DNA from: Syncephalastrum monosporum B8922
Taxonomy: Eukaryota; Mucoromycota; Mucoromycetes; Mucorales; Syncephalastraceae
NCBI GenBank assembly: GCA_000697355.1
Contig: JNEN01001237.1
Location: 111,669-175,668 of the forward strand
DNA length: 64,000 nt
Direction: 5' to 3'
The notes beneath the pieces are model-generated. The model ran no database searches. It was given only the letters and a program-made list of their open reading frames with translations, and had not been told where the DNA came from. The first letter of the stretch is position 1, and each line of letters begins with the position of its first letter. A program made the translations under genes and the position numbers. This document shows positions 26,492-37,879 of the stretch, one piece after another.

Positions 26492-29389
26492 CTAGAAGAC
26501 AAAGACACGTTCAGATGCAAAGGATTGGCCCAGGCACTCGGCAATGAGCGGTTTGCAACTTTGTTCGATCATGGCGTCGGACCCACAGAGCAAAACGACC
26601 TTGTCCTGTTCGGTTTCTTGGCTCGTTGCAAATGGGAAGAGATACTCCTGTAGATCAGACAGAGAAAGTCGGCCACGACCATGTTCCCAGGAACTCTTTG
26701 GAGGACTTGACAAGATGTATCTAAATCATGAGTGTGAGCATTCTTATCCATAGTAACTTTCTTTTCCTGGTATAATGCATACCGAAGATGGAGATGGTCT
26801 GGACCCAAATAGGCCTGAAGCGCCTCGAGCTCCTCCGTCAATACTAAATCCTCCAGATAACGCGCGCAGTAGATAAGGGAGACATATGGTCGCGAGGAAG
26901 GATCGTCGTGCCGCAAGGCATCCAAAATCTGCCACATGGGCGTGATGCCTGTCCCGCCCGCAATCATACCAATATGGCGTGCAGATGCATGTGCTCCCTC
27001 AACCGTGTAACGGCAGTCTCCAAGGTATTCATATTCGCCGAGCGGGCCTTTGCACTCCACTGTCTCACCGATGCGGACCTTATCAAGGAGCTGCGTGAGC
27101 TTGCCACCCGGTTGGCGGTGATCCGGATAGTAGACCTTGATAAGAAACTCAACGTAGCCAGGGCCGCATTGGCTCGGTGTGTAGGCGCGCATAACACTTT
27201 TGGGTTTTTGGGAACTGTCGCGTGCTTCTTCGGGAAGCTTGAGGTAGACGTGTTGGCCGACGGGCAGGCCAAACCAAGATGCATCAAACGTGAAGCGGTA
27301 TATGCGGATGGTTGGTGACAAGTACTGCTTGCTTTCCAAGACGAGTTTCTTCCATTGCTTCTGATGTAGGAAGGGTATCTGATCATCTGCGGAAGTCATA
27401 CTGCTTCGACTGCTGTTGTTGCCGCTGCTATCCGTGTTCGACAAAGCTGTGGTCGAAGCAGGCTCAAAAGCTGATGATGGATCACCTTCCGCTTCTTGTT
27501 CGAGACGACCAATGAGGTAGTCTTCCAACATGGCTTGTGCTTTCGACGAGTGAATGGCGTCAAATTCTTCTGTTGTATCCGTACCGCCAGTGATCAGGAT
27601 ACTCGAAGCGCCACCTGGATGGTCTTTTAGGAACGGTGTACAGTCGTACACCTTATCATTGACGATAATCCAGCAATCGGTGTCGGAAGTGTGCTTCTCA
27701 ACTTCGGCTATGCTGTAAACAGGAAGCGAGGACGAATTCGCAGACGACTGCTGTTTCTGAGACACGTCGTCTTCTTCCGCTTTGGCGGGCGGGCTCATCC
27801 AGCCACCTGGAACAGGCCCAGCTAGCGTCGGGTGCGAGCAAAGGAGGGTCAAGTCGGACGGGCTTCGCTCGAGGCGCATTTTCACACGGAACCAGCAATT
27901 GTTCATCATGCCCATCAAGTTCCATGTCAGTTTCTCGGGCTGGGTGTTTTGCGATTCGTCCCAGGCGCGCACAACCATTTCCTGGACGGTGAGGAGGTCG
28001 ATCCGCGGGATATCCACGTGCCACCGGGTCCATGCCCACTGGCGCGATCGCTGATAATAACTCGGACCACGCAGCTCGCCACCAAATAGACTCGCCAAAG
28101 TCGCTGGGTCGGGACGCTCGAGCGTGGTGAGCAGCCACGTCTCTCCACCGTCGATGGATACCTCGACGCGCGTAATGCGGCGGTTGCCACCTGTATAAGC
28201 ATATCCGCGCGCGCGGTAATGTGTATCCAGGAATCGGCCGTCCTGCATAAGCGGGATGCGCTCATCGTGGTCAGGGCTTGAAATAGCGCTATTGATGTTG
28301 AGATCGTAAAGCGTATACTCCGGTCTGTGCCACCAGTTTTCTGCGGTCGCCTGTTCGGCGGATTGCACCTGGGTGGGCAGGACCTTGTTATCGATCGAGT
28401 GAAAAATGTTTTTAGACTCGGTCTCGCTCGCCTCGATACGTGCAAGCCATTTGACGCTACGGCCGCCGATACAGCCAGGGATGAGAACGCGCAAAGGATA
28501 GCCGTGGTCAGGCGGGAGAAGCTCCCCATTCATTTTGTACGCGAGGAGCACATCATAGTGGTCAGACATGGCGCGATTCGCGGCGAGTGACGTGCCATAA
28601 GCGCCCTAAATCAAAAAGAGAAGGTAAGCTCACAGCGATGGTTGAAGCTGAAGCGCATACTTTGGACGTAGTGTCACAGCCATCAAAACAAATGTAATTG
28701 ACGTTGTCCAAGAGCCCGCCCGCAAATTGATTGATCACGTCGCGAAGGTAGACACCTGTCCAACATGCCGTGCTTGCGCCTATTTTAAGCCATTGAAATC
28801 AGCAAGTGGCGGTAGATGGACCTCCCACTGATTACCTGCAGCACCCCTACAGAAGACATTTGGTCAGGGGTTGATGTTACATAAGTTTTCTTTGTTAACT
28901 ATTTTGCTTACCATCCGAATCCAATGGATTGCTTTGTCATATTTTGCTCTTTTCGTCGGTTGCCAGCACACACCATGGTAACTGGAATGGTAACAGGTGT
29001 CAAGGAGAGGATATCCTTCATGCTGAGGATGACAGGTTCACGGACGAGGCCAGTTATTTCGACACGATGATCTTCCCAAACAATTTGAGGAACAGGACCA
29101 TGGTTTCGAACAAAATGTAGTTGGTTGGGCGTCACAAAGCCAGCTTGCTCCAACAGTTTCAGCGGCGCCTCTATGAAAGCGTACCATGTCGATACTCTTG
29201 GATATGGCAACGAATATTTGCTCACGTACCCGCATTAAAAGGATGTTTTCCTGTAAGGCGTACCATGGCAGGGTCACGCAAGACGAAGTTGTCAGGTGTA
29301 TTTTCATCACGGGTATCCACCATGGTAAGCGCTATAGGTGTGGTTGTCAAAGGTATATCATATTGCTGCGTGTCTTTTGTCGCTGCCAT
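26492..29389 (-). CDS. niaD: Assimilatory nitrate reductase [NAD(P)H]
   Basis: The model has six exons: 29389-29230, 29170-28912, 28846-28836, 28779-28661, 28605-26783 and 26720-26492 (866 aa). The molybdopterin domain has the ligand Cys149 in ASTACWTGV and a dimerisation domain after it. A cytochrome b5 domain (about residues 480-555) carries the haem motif HPGG at 512-515. The FAD/NAD(P)H reductase domain includes GQHVYLKLP, MRAYTP, GGTGITPMWQ and VVLLCGSD, and ends in the family's typical FVF. It reduces nitrate to nitrite in the cytosol. Exon 3 is an 11-nt micro-exon that completes WGAAG; without it the Moco motif breaks and the frame is lost. I chose the ATG at 29389 (MAATKD); the frame is open further upstream but has no ATG. 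Confidence 0.96.
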
Positions 29390-30297
29390 GTTTGTGATGA
29401 TGAGGGTCAGCTTATTGCAGAAAGGACGCACTTGGACGAGAATCGGGTGCAAAGGCAAATAAAAATGATTTTTTTTGAAGTGAGCACCCAGACCGAATTA
29501 GAGCAACTTTCGTTCCTTAAAGCGGACTCAGAGGGTCAAATGTAGACGGCAGACACGCATCATCATCTGCTTTTGTCGCGCATCGTATGAACTTTATTTT
29601 TTTGTGGCTATCACCGGGTCCTCCTACTTAGACTCATTTGTGTGGAGGCTTAAATGATCTATACGGTTACATCGCATCAATACCATTCGCTAGTCTCGTT
29701 TTCATATTTTTGCTGATAACAAACAAAAGGGTACTGCCTAAAACAATAAAGAGATAAGGAAATGCCTGCCTAAATCAGGCAGGCACTGATAAGTCATCTT
29801 CTGTCGCTTGTCCTCAGTCAGCCATACATCTCCATGTGACACAGGGTGCGTTTGGCTTCTGGTCATATACATAACATAAGATGACTGATATGGCATGCCC
29901 CCCTTTGTCCTCTCCACCCTCCTCCCCCCCCCCCCAAAAAAAAAATTCTTTATCGCAAGTGCAAAACCTGGAAAGTGCAATGTGATAGGATAAGCGGCCA
30001 ACATCTTTTTCATTATCCACCCGCATCCAAGGAGATCGGCTTGATATGTGCGATAGACAGCGAAGATTGGCCTATTCGATAGTCACCTTAGTCTGCAGAG
30101 ATTGATAGTGAAAGCTACGTTTTGTGTTATGAACGCTCATGATTAGTCCCTCCCTACCGCCCTCTCCTGGGTGACTTCCGATTTTCGCTTCCTCTACTGT
30201 CGCTGATAATGACTATATAAAAGCAAGTACCTCTTTCTATCAATTCAAGAAGTTACCCGCTCCTTTCCCCACCTTACTGCACATTATTCAATATATC
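29390..30297. promoter_or_regulatory. Bidirectional nitrate reductase / nitrate transporter promoter
   Basis: Shared 908-bp region between divergent starts. GATA-type motifs lie at 29714-29719, 29752-29758 (AGATAAG), 29788-29794 (TGATAAG), 29988-29994 (GGATAAG) and 30204-30209. A perfect inverted repeat with arms TGCCTGCC and GGCAGGCA, spacer 7 nt, spans 29763-29785, three bases from a GATA site. A TATATAAAA box lies at about 30214-30222, 76 nt before the transporter ATG. A poly-C/poly-A run is at 29925-29945. Nitrogen catabolite control plus a pathway-specific activator is the natural inference. Confidence 0.65.
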
Positions 30298-31918
30298 ATG
30301 GTCGAGCTCTTTGCGAAAGAGTTACATGTGGATCAGCATGGAAAAGCTGTAAACTTCCGCTTACACAGTTTGCAGTTCCCTCATATGCGCGCACTCCACT
30401 TGGTATGTAGTAGATAAGCGATTTACAGCAGGAAAATGCTCATTTTTTGTTTCCCTCTGCTGAAGGCATGGCTGTCCTTCATGGTTGCCTTCATGTCCTG
30501 GTACTCGATCCCGCCACTTATGAGTGTCATCTCCAAGGAGCTTGGTATCTCCTCTGATGAGGTCTATGACTCGAACGTCACTGCCGTCGCAGCCACCATC
30601 AGTAAGTGGCGAGACTCCACCTCAGATAGCTTGCTTACTTCCTCTTTGTCCAGTCGCACGTCTTTTCGTGGGTCCCTTATGCGAGCGCTTTGGCCCTCGA
30701 CGTGTAATGGCAACGCTTCTCTTTCTTGGGGCCATCCCCACCGCCCTAAGTGGCCTCATCTCGAGTGGCGGCGGCCTGATTGCGCTGCGTTTTGTTATTG
30801 GCATTATGGGTGCCTGCTTTGTGCCCTGCCAGTTCTGGGCTACCCAGATGTTTGCGCCATCGATCGTAGGCACAGCCAATGCTATTACGGGCGGGTGGGG
30901 AAACATGGGCGCAGGAGTGACATACCTCATCATGCCAGCCATCTATAACGGTATCGCGACACATATTCCGAGCTGGCAGGCCTGGCGCGTTGTCTTTATC
31001 ATCCCATCCGGCATTTGCATGGTCGTAGCCCTGTGCAACCTGTTCCTCGCTACGGATACCCCGCAGGGCGACTGGATGAAACTCAAGCGCGAGCAGCAGC
31101 AGCAACAACAGCAGCAAGGTTCCGGCCACAGCTCCTCGACCGAGACGTCGACCTTCGAAGAGGACATGGGTGGGGCAAAGACGATACAGATCAAGACTGA
31201 AAACACCCTCGTCGAAGCAGCCATCGCCCAAGAAGATAGCGATGCATCGATCAAAGATGTCAAGCGAAACGAGACGACCCTCGAACAGCTGCGCGGATTC
31301 GGCAAGGTGTTTTGCAAACCGGCGGTCCTGATCCTCATTTGCCACTATGCGTGTTCCTTTGGAGCCGAGCTCGCGATTGATAATGTCATTGGCCAAGTGT
31401 TCGAGAAGAAGTTTGCCTTGAATCCCTCCACGGCGGCTTACATTGGTTCTATTTTTGGCCTGCTCAACATTTGCTCTCGCCTCAGTGGTGGTCTCTTCTC
31501 GGACTTTTTGTCGCGGAAGTTGCATCTCCAGGGCCGCATCCTAGCGCAACTGATCCTCATGTGCCTCGAGGGCGCGTTCCTTGTTGGCTTCAGTTTTGCC
31601 ATGAAGACACTTTATGAAGCCATCATCCTCATGGTCTTCTTCAGTTTCTTTGTCCAGGCCGTCTGCGGTTCAACGTTTGCGATCGTGCCGTTTGTGGACC
31701 CTGAAAACAATGGCAAAGTTATGGGTATCATCGGCGCCGGCGGCAATTTTGGCGGCCTGATGTTCAACATTATGTTCCGCGAGTTTGATGGTGGGTTCGA
31801 GCTTGCCTTTCTGGCGCTCGGCATTATCACTTTAGGGTTTGGAATCTTGGGTGTCACGCTCCTCCGTGTACAACACCATTCGATCTGGCAGATCTTTAAA
31901 CCTTCCACTACGATGTAA
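30298..31918 (+). CDS. crnA: High-affinity nitrate transporter, NRT2/CrnA type (MFS)
   Basis: The model has three exons: 30298-30402, 30466-30601 and 30654-31918 (501 aa). It has about twelve membrane segments in two halves. The first half carries AWLSFMVAFMSWYSIPPLM and the MFS motif ARLFVGPLCERFGPRRV; the second half has a nitrate-signature-like glycine-rich stretch near AGGNFGG. A matching first-half motif is ITGGWGNMGAG. A long cytosolic loop between helices 6 and 7 contains a Gln run and an acidic stretch, as in fungal NRT2 proteins, where this loop is a regulatory site. It imports nitrate/nitrite with protons across the plasma membrane, feeding the two reductases next door. Transcribed away from nitrate reductase. 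Confidence 0.96.
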
Positions 31919-32232
31919 AACCCCTCTCGGCTTGTAAATACTCCCTCTCCTCTTGATGTACAGATGCACAGTCTACTGTAGTAAGAATATAATTATACCA
32001 GATATGTTATTTGAAGACTTATAATATGATAAACATGCAGTAAAAAAAAGCATGAAGTTCATTGGTCTTGTTTCTCTGTATAAGGCCTTGATTGAGCAAA
32101 CTGCAAATATAAATGGCATTCAATGCTTTGTGTATGTAATAAATGGATAGTTTGAATATAAATACAACAAGGAAAGAGATAAATGAAAAGTGAGGGTGGT
32201 TCTAAAGGGTATCGCCACCATGTGTACGCTAA
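31919..32232. other. Convergent 3' ends of the nitrate transporter and amino acid transporter
   Basis: AT-rich intergenic DNA holding both 3' UTRs. No gene is visible. Confidence 0.5.
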
Positions 32233-33874
32233 TTACTGAGGACCGAACTCCACCATCAGGTCCTCAATGGAAGACTTGCTGCCAAAGATGAGACCGACAA
32301 TACCGAGAAGGATGGCAACGGCACCGACCAAGAGCTCGTAGAAGGGTTTGTTGCGGAGGCCAGTAAGACGGTAGTAGAAGACGATAGGGAAGATGAAGAT
32401 CAAGGTACAGTTCGAAAAGGCACCTAGGAGGGACATAATACTGCCAAAGGACGGCACCTCGACGGCAATGACTACCACTACCACAAGGTAGACGATACGC
32501 AAAAGGAGGCGCAGGACCCACTCGAGCCAGCGAGGGCGCTTCGGCGAGGATATATGCATCATCTTTTCGAGGTCGAGGGCGAAAGAGGTCATGAGGATGG
32601 GCATCGCCAAGAGGACGTGTGCAGTGATGATGATGGCCGCGGCCATTTTTGCCGCACCCTCAGGCAAGCTCATATACACGGGAGATTGGACTTGATCACC
32701 GTAAATGAAATAACCAGGTACAGCCGTCAAAATATAGATCGAGACACAGGTTGACAGGCCGCCAAAGATCACCCACTTCCAGTACTGGGGCTTTCTCATG
32801 CCAGCCTCCACGTGGCAATAGACCGGGTTACCACCTGTTATGAGCAATTAATGATGAGTTGCGGTCCATCGTGCGTAGATAAAATCCACATACCGAAACT
32901 GAAAGCAATCGAGCTAAGTGCGATGGGGAATTGGTCCCAGATAACTGGGTCATGATGCACTTGGCTCTGAGGAACACGATCGTCCTGAACAGCTGCACCG
33001 AGCACAATGAAGACGACAATCACGGTCGTCAGGACACCAAAGGCAGACGTGAATCCGACTTCTTTAAGCGACTTGAAGAAAATGAATGGAATGCCGACAA
33101 CAATGGCAGAAATAATGGTCCAGATCGGGAATGTCAACTCGGCAGATGTATTGGCTGTCACGGTGTGGAGATTCTGGCCAGCCAACATGACGTATAAGAT
33201 CGGGACACCAATCAGACTGATGGCCGAGAAAAAGAAGGCAGCCCAGTAGCCGATAATACCAAAAGCATCTTGAGCGATCTCTTGGTAAGACGACAGACGC
33301 GTGCGACCATTATGGTACAAGCAACGGATCAGGATGATACTCGAGTCTGGTTGCAGTAAAAAATCAAAGAGAATATTTTAGTATATTGCCGAGTTCTTTT
33401 CGGTACAGTTGCTTACAGGTTGAAAAGAACCAACTGAGACAGAGGATGAGGATACCTGTGATGGTTCGAAGTCCAAATGATGAGTAATCTATTCTGAGCA
33501 AGAATGCAAGTTACATACCAATCCAACCGCCCTGACGCAGTGCATACTGTTCCACATAGTGAACAAAATTTAGTCATGAAGACCCAGACAACGTTCTCAA
33601 GACTTACAGGCAATTGCAGAGCGCCTGTGCCTGCCACGACGCACACCACGTTGAAGTAAGCCAGGAAGGCAGATCCTCCCTGCTCACGTTCACGGCCTTG
33701 TTGACCCACCTCAGCAGGTTCGTATTCATCTTGCGTCGGATTGTATGAGCCGAAATATACTTCTAAAGTGTATCTATATTTACCAGTAGCCGAATAGGTG
33801 GATTCCTTAAGAGAAGGCGTAGCAGCAGGGGGCATGAATGCCCCTTCGTGTGATTTTGACTCTTTGATGCTCAT
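32233..33874 (-). CDS. AVT-type amino acid transporter (AAAP family)
   Basis: The model has five exons: 33874-33608, 33546-33519, 33455-33417, 33346-32894 and 32834-32233 (462 aa). A polar N-terminal tail of about 65 residues leads into roughly eleven membrane segments. Family marks include the first helix FNVVCVVAGTGALQLPYALRQGGWIG, where the Gly-rich unwinding matches the AAAP substrate site, and later GGNPVYCHVEAGMRKP. Likely moves neutral amino acids with protons across the vacuolar or plasma membrane. Exon 2 is 28 nt and exon 3 is 39 nt. The start at 33874 is chosen as the first ATG before a typical leader; earlier in-frame codons translate poorly. Its location beside the nitrate cluster may be incidental. 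Confidence 0.88.
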
Positions 33875-34399
33875 ATGTGCATCAATGTTATGGAGGGAAA
33901 ATGAAAGGTAAACAACCCGGAGAGTTGGTCGGTAAAAAAATGAACAAAGAAGAGAAAGAGAGATCAAAAAGGTATCCCGACAGCTGTCTGAGACTAACAA
34001 ACACTTCGCCGGGGAAAAAAAAACTAAATCGAGTTGAGTGGTCGTGCGGGGTTTACAGTGACTCATTGTCATGATGTTTTTTCCACGATATCACCAATAC
34101 AACAGATACACTCACGTTAATACTTTTTCTTTATGCCTCATGCATCTTCCCGCTGTGGCCCCAGGTAAAAGCTGGGGCTCCCTCATTTGTTCTCGTGAGA
34201 AAAAACGGCTGGCTGTCGGTTCAACATAGAACGCGCTAAAAAAGACTGAGCTTTGCGGACCAAGAAAACAAAAAGTTTGTTAGCCTTTGACTAGCGGGGC
34301 TCGCAACGCGGAGTCCTCGTGTGGGGATATCTTATCGCAGCGGTAGACTTTCACCAACAAACACCCTGCTTTCTTTTGGCACTTCTGTTGTGATAGGAC
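33875..34399. other. Promoter side of the amino acid transporter
   Basis: No gene is visible. A perfect 7-bp stem (GCCCCAG / CTGGGGC, 7-nt loop) lies near 34157-34177; its meaning is unknown. Confidence 0.4.
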
Positions 34400-34400
34400 T

Positions 34401-34746
34401 CTATGCATTTGCATCTACTGAATATGTACAGGCTTTGCTGTTAATGACCTGTATACGGTCAAGTCCTTCCAATGTGTAGCCATTGGTCTCGTGGCTGGTT
34501 CGGGGGGTGGGCACGTATTCTCCCACGATAACATCCTTTGCATGGTCTAGATAAAGTACATTGTGCATATTACGCGATGTGTCGACATGCTTTCGGTACA
34601 GCACTGTATAACTTTCACCTGGTGCTTTATCTTTTTTCAGCGAAACACCAGACTGAAGATGGAAATGATATAACTGCATATCCCCCGTCTTTGAGTCCAG
34701 TATGTAACACCCTGTGCCTTTCTTGCAATGACGAGGTAAACATACC
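34401..34746 (-). pseudogene. Orphan ORF or gene fragment
   Basis: A 92-codon frame from the ATG at 34679 reads like real protein (VLYRKHVDTSRNMHNVLYLD, then GEYVPTPRTS). The frame extends upstream, through a plausible GTATGT..AG intron, to TFKYITSLKG at about 34771, but there it meets a TAA with no ATG. It therefore looks like the 3' part of a gene that has lost its 5' part, or a short gene starting at 34679. No family recognised. Confidence 0.35.
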
Positions 34747-34779
34747 TTTTAGAGAAGTGATGTATTTGAAGGTTTAGAG

Positions 34780-35888
34780 ATTATGAATACATAATGGCAG
34801 ACACGAAACTTCTCATTATTTATGCTACGCAATTTTATGCAATGTTTGTTGTTACATAATATCAATATAAGACGCAGAAAAACTGCATAGACATGTACTT
34901 AGTGTATCTGCTCAGACCTCTGAGAGTTCGCTGGTGGACATCGCCTTTGAAGAAGGCGAAAATCTCAGCAATATTGTCACCAAAGACAGACATGTTTTAT
35001 TACTTGGCTCGCCGCGCTAGCGTCTTTAATAGATTGTGCCCATCCGTCGGGTGACACCGCCCTCCGTCTCCAGCTATTCTTCGAGATGGCATTACCTGAA
35101 AGAATTATTGGTCTGCTTCTACAGCTGTGCCCGACAATATGCTATCCAAAGCTCACGAGAGATCAGCGTGACCAAGTTATGCCGACTGTATGCAAATGGA
35201 CTACGCATTTTCCGAGACAATGTGCGGAACTACTAAGAAGAACAACGTCATACAGTATAAATGAAGTAGGCAGCCGTAATGGCCTGCTCATCTTGCAGAA
35301 AGGAAAACAATGCTCTGGATATATTGTATAGTTTACCCGTCAGGAAGGACACGCTCGTTAACTTGGATTGTACCTGTCAATGTCCTCATCGCAAGAGAAG
35401 TGCAGCTCTCGGAACTATATATGATATTGTATGCTGCGGAGGCAGAAGTATGCTTCTTTTATAAACAGTTACAGTCTTATATTCAAGTGTACTATTCTCG
35501 ATAAAACTAATCATGCTTGGTCTTCTTCTGGGTCTGATAAGCTTATTGATCCACTTCAGATGTGTGGCAAGAATTCATACCTCAAGGGAAGCGGGAGAGT
35601 GTGATGTCGCACGAGGAACAGCAGAAAACGATTTCTCTTATAGCTTTACGGAGCGAGCAGAAAGATGTAGCATGCACAACAGCACTGCCCGGCACAGAAG
35701 CTATGTATATAAGTTGTCACTTTTCATTTACTTTGCACCTCATATCATAATGGCGGGATATCAGCAGCTGACAAAGGATTCAATAGGCTTTTTCCCAAAC
35801 AGGCAGACCCGCCCGACTCCGTCTTTTTTTTTTACACACTCTTGCTCACATATTCTGCGTGTTTATTGCTGCGAATAGAGTTCGCCTC
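34780..35888. other. Intergenic before the copper-fist gene
   Basis: No supportable gene. Short frames at 35036-35300 and 35513-35878 lack recognisable features. The right part is the copper-fist promoter. Confidence 0.4.
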
Positions 35889-37316
35889 ATGATAGTCGAC
35901 GGCAAGAAACTTGCATGTGGTAAGTTCATTCACGCTTCCTGCTCAATGCGTATGCTCATTATATCGTATAGCTACCTGTATAAAGGTAAACCGCTGATGC
36001 TTGCAGTTGGCCTTACAATTGACGCCTGATTTCATTTTTCGTCCCAGGGGCACCGTGCGTCGCATTGCAACCATGCCGATCGACCACTTGTTGAGATCAA
36101 AAAGAAAGGGCGACCCGCCACGCAATGTGTTCGCTGTCGAGAACTACGTACTTCACGACAACTTCACGTCAAGTGTGACTGCAACGATAGCTCAAGTTGC
36201 GTTATCCTCTCCCCTTCTCTTTGCAAATGCTTATTCTAGTTTTATGCAGGCTCAAATACGACGCCACGACGACGAAAGAAGGCAGCAGGTAATATAATAT
36301 AATATCATCGTATGATATTATGAGCATGCGTCCTGACTAAGGAGCCAGCGTTAGAATCAGTGTCATCTTCGTCGAAGGCTCTCAGAGCCATTGCGCCTAA
36401 ACCCGATACACCCGTAATATACACCGCACACGATGACGATGTCGATGAATCCATTTCAGGAGGAGGCTGCTGCTCAGCCAAAAATAAGAACTCGAATAAG
36501 CGTAAAGGCAGCTGCTGCAGCAGCGATAGCAGCTTTACGCTGAGCCATAGCACTTCCACCAGCACACAGTCATCGTCCTCCTCCTCACCTTCACCGCCGC
36601 CGCAGCAATTACCCTCCATATCAGCACTTCCATCCGTAATCACTACTCCTGCATCTTCTTCATGCTGTAGCAGCAACGCCAACGCTAACCCGAACACAAC
36701 TTTGGAAAAGACACCCTCCTCCTGTTGCGGAGGTGACAAGGCCACAACCACAGCAGCTGGCTGCTGTGCCTCGAAAAAGACAGTGTCTTGCTGCGACGGC
36801 AAGAGCAATGGCTGTCGCTGTGGACCGAAAAACAGCGGAAGCTCAGCCCAGGCGAATAGCTCCTGTTGCAGCAGCGGTGGTGGTGGGAAGAAGGAAGGGA
36901 GCAAGGCGTGCTGCGGTACGATCCAAGAGATGCCGTCCCCAAAGACAGCCTCGATTAGTTGTGGCGCATCCGAGAAGGTCACCCAGGAAAACGGCAAGCG
37001 TATACGGATTGTGACGTGTCGATGCGGCGATTCGTGTACATGCCCTGGATGCGATGCTCACCCACTACGAGCCATGCGCGGTGAGGCCGATCCTTACACT
37101 GGTTTCGAGAGCCCGCGCAGACGGTTATCGATTGCCGCAATATGCGCCCCACAAGATCTGCCTACACCCAAACTCATCACAGACACACCTTCCGCTATCT
37201 TGGGTCAGGATGGGCAGGAGCTCTGCAGCTGTGGCTGCTCTCAGCTTTATGACAGCTGCTCCAATTGCTTTGCAGCCTTTTGCTGTCAAGACGACTACTA
37301 TACCACCTCATCTTAA
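35889..37316 (+). CDS. Copper-fist transcription factor with Cys-Cys array
   Basis: The model has five exons: 35889-35919, 35972-35985, 36048-36200, 36250-36288 and 36342-37316 (403 aa). Residues 1-65 form a copper-fist DNA-binding domain: zinc ligands C-x2-C-x8-C-x-H (Cys10, Cys13, Cys22, His24), the KKKGRPATQ minor-groove motif, and the following CVRCR and KCDC cysteines. The rest is Ser-rich with many CC pairs (GGCC, SCCSS, SCCGG, GCCAS, SCCDG, ACCG) and a C-rich module CRCGDSCTCPGC, as in Mac1/Cuf1-type copper sensors. A second Cys cluster lies at the end (CSCGCSQLYDSC). Likely a nuclear regulator of copper uptake or detoxification. Exon 2 is a 14-nt micro-exon coding part of the finger; the exon 3/4 donor (GTTATC) is weak and inferred from phase. 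Confidence 0.88.
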
Positions 37317-37879
37317 TTCTTTATTTTCATTTCTTTTTCATCCCTCCCTTCTCTCTTACTTGCTTTATTTCATACGTCACTCTACATATACATAGCTGTT
37401 TAGCGTCATGTACATAAAATCTTTCCTGCTGTTACAACTTCTAACCAACTTTGCCGTTCTATAACCCCCCCCCCCGTTTTTCTTTGAATGATTTGTAATT
37501 TTTCTTTGTGTTCCCAGTTCTGTTCCCCTTCCTGCAGTCCCTGTTTTGTATTACGAGAGCGCCCTTTTTATTTGTTCTTATGAGGGGAGACTCAATCTTC
37601 CAGGAGATCCTGATCTTACATTGTTGGAAAAAATAACAACAACATGGTTACGGTATGTTTTGTATTGATGTACGTGAGTGAGATGTTTGTGCTATGTTTG
37701 TGCTCTGTGCGTGCGTGTGTGCGAGTGTATTTGTGTTTGTGTTTGTGTTTGTGTGTGTTATGGTCTGTGTGTTGATCATGATGGAGTAGAGTAAAAAAGA
37801 AAAAGAGAACTACGAAGTGATAAAGTGTATTGAGGGAGAAGGGAGGTACGGAAGATCTTCTGCATTTTCTTTGCAATTT
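37317..37879. repeat. Convergent 3' ends with simple repeats
   Basis: Holds the 3' ends of the copper-fist gene (+) and the polyQ gene (-). Contains a poly-C run at about 37464-37474 and a (TTTGTG)n-like tract at 37729-37760. No gene is visible. Confidence 0.5.

Noticed and set aside
34157..34177. Perfect 7-bp hairpin as a terminator or RNA gene
   Set aside because: Eukaryotic context, no T-run, no tRNA or snRNA features; left only as a note.
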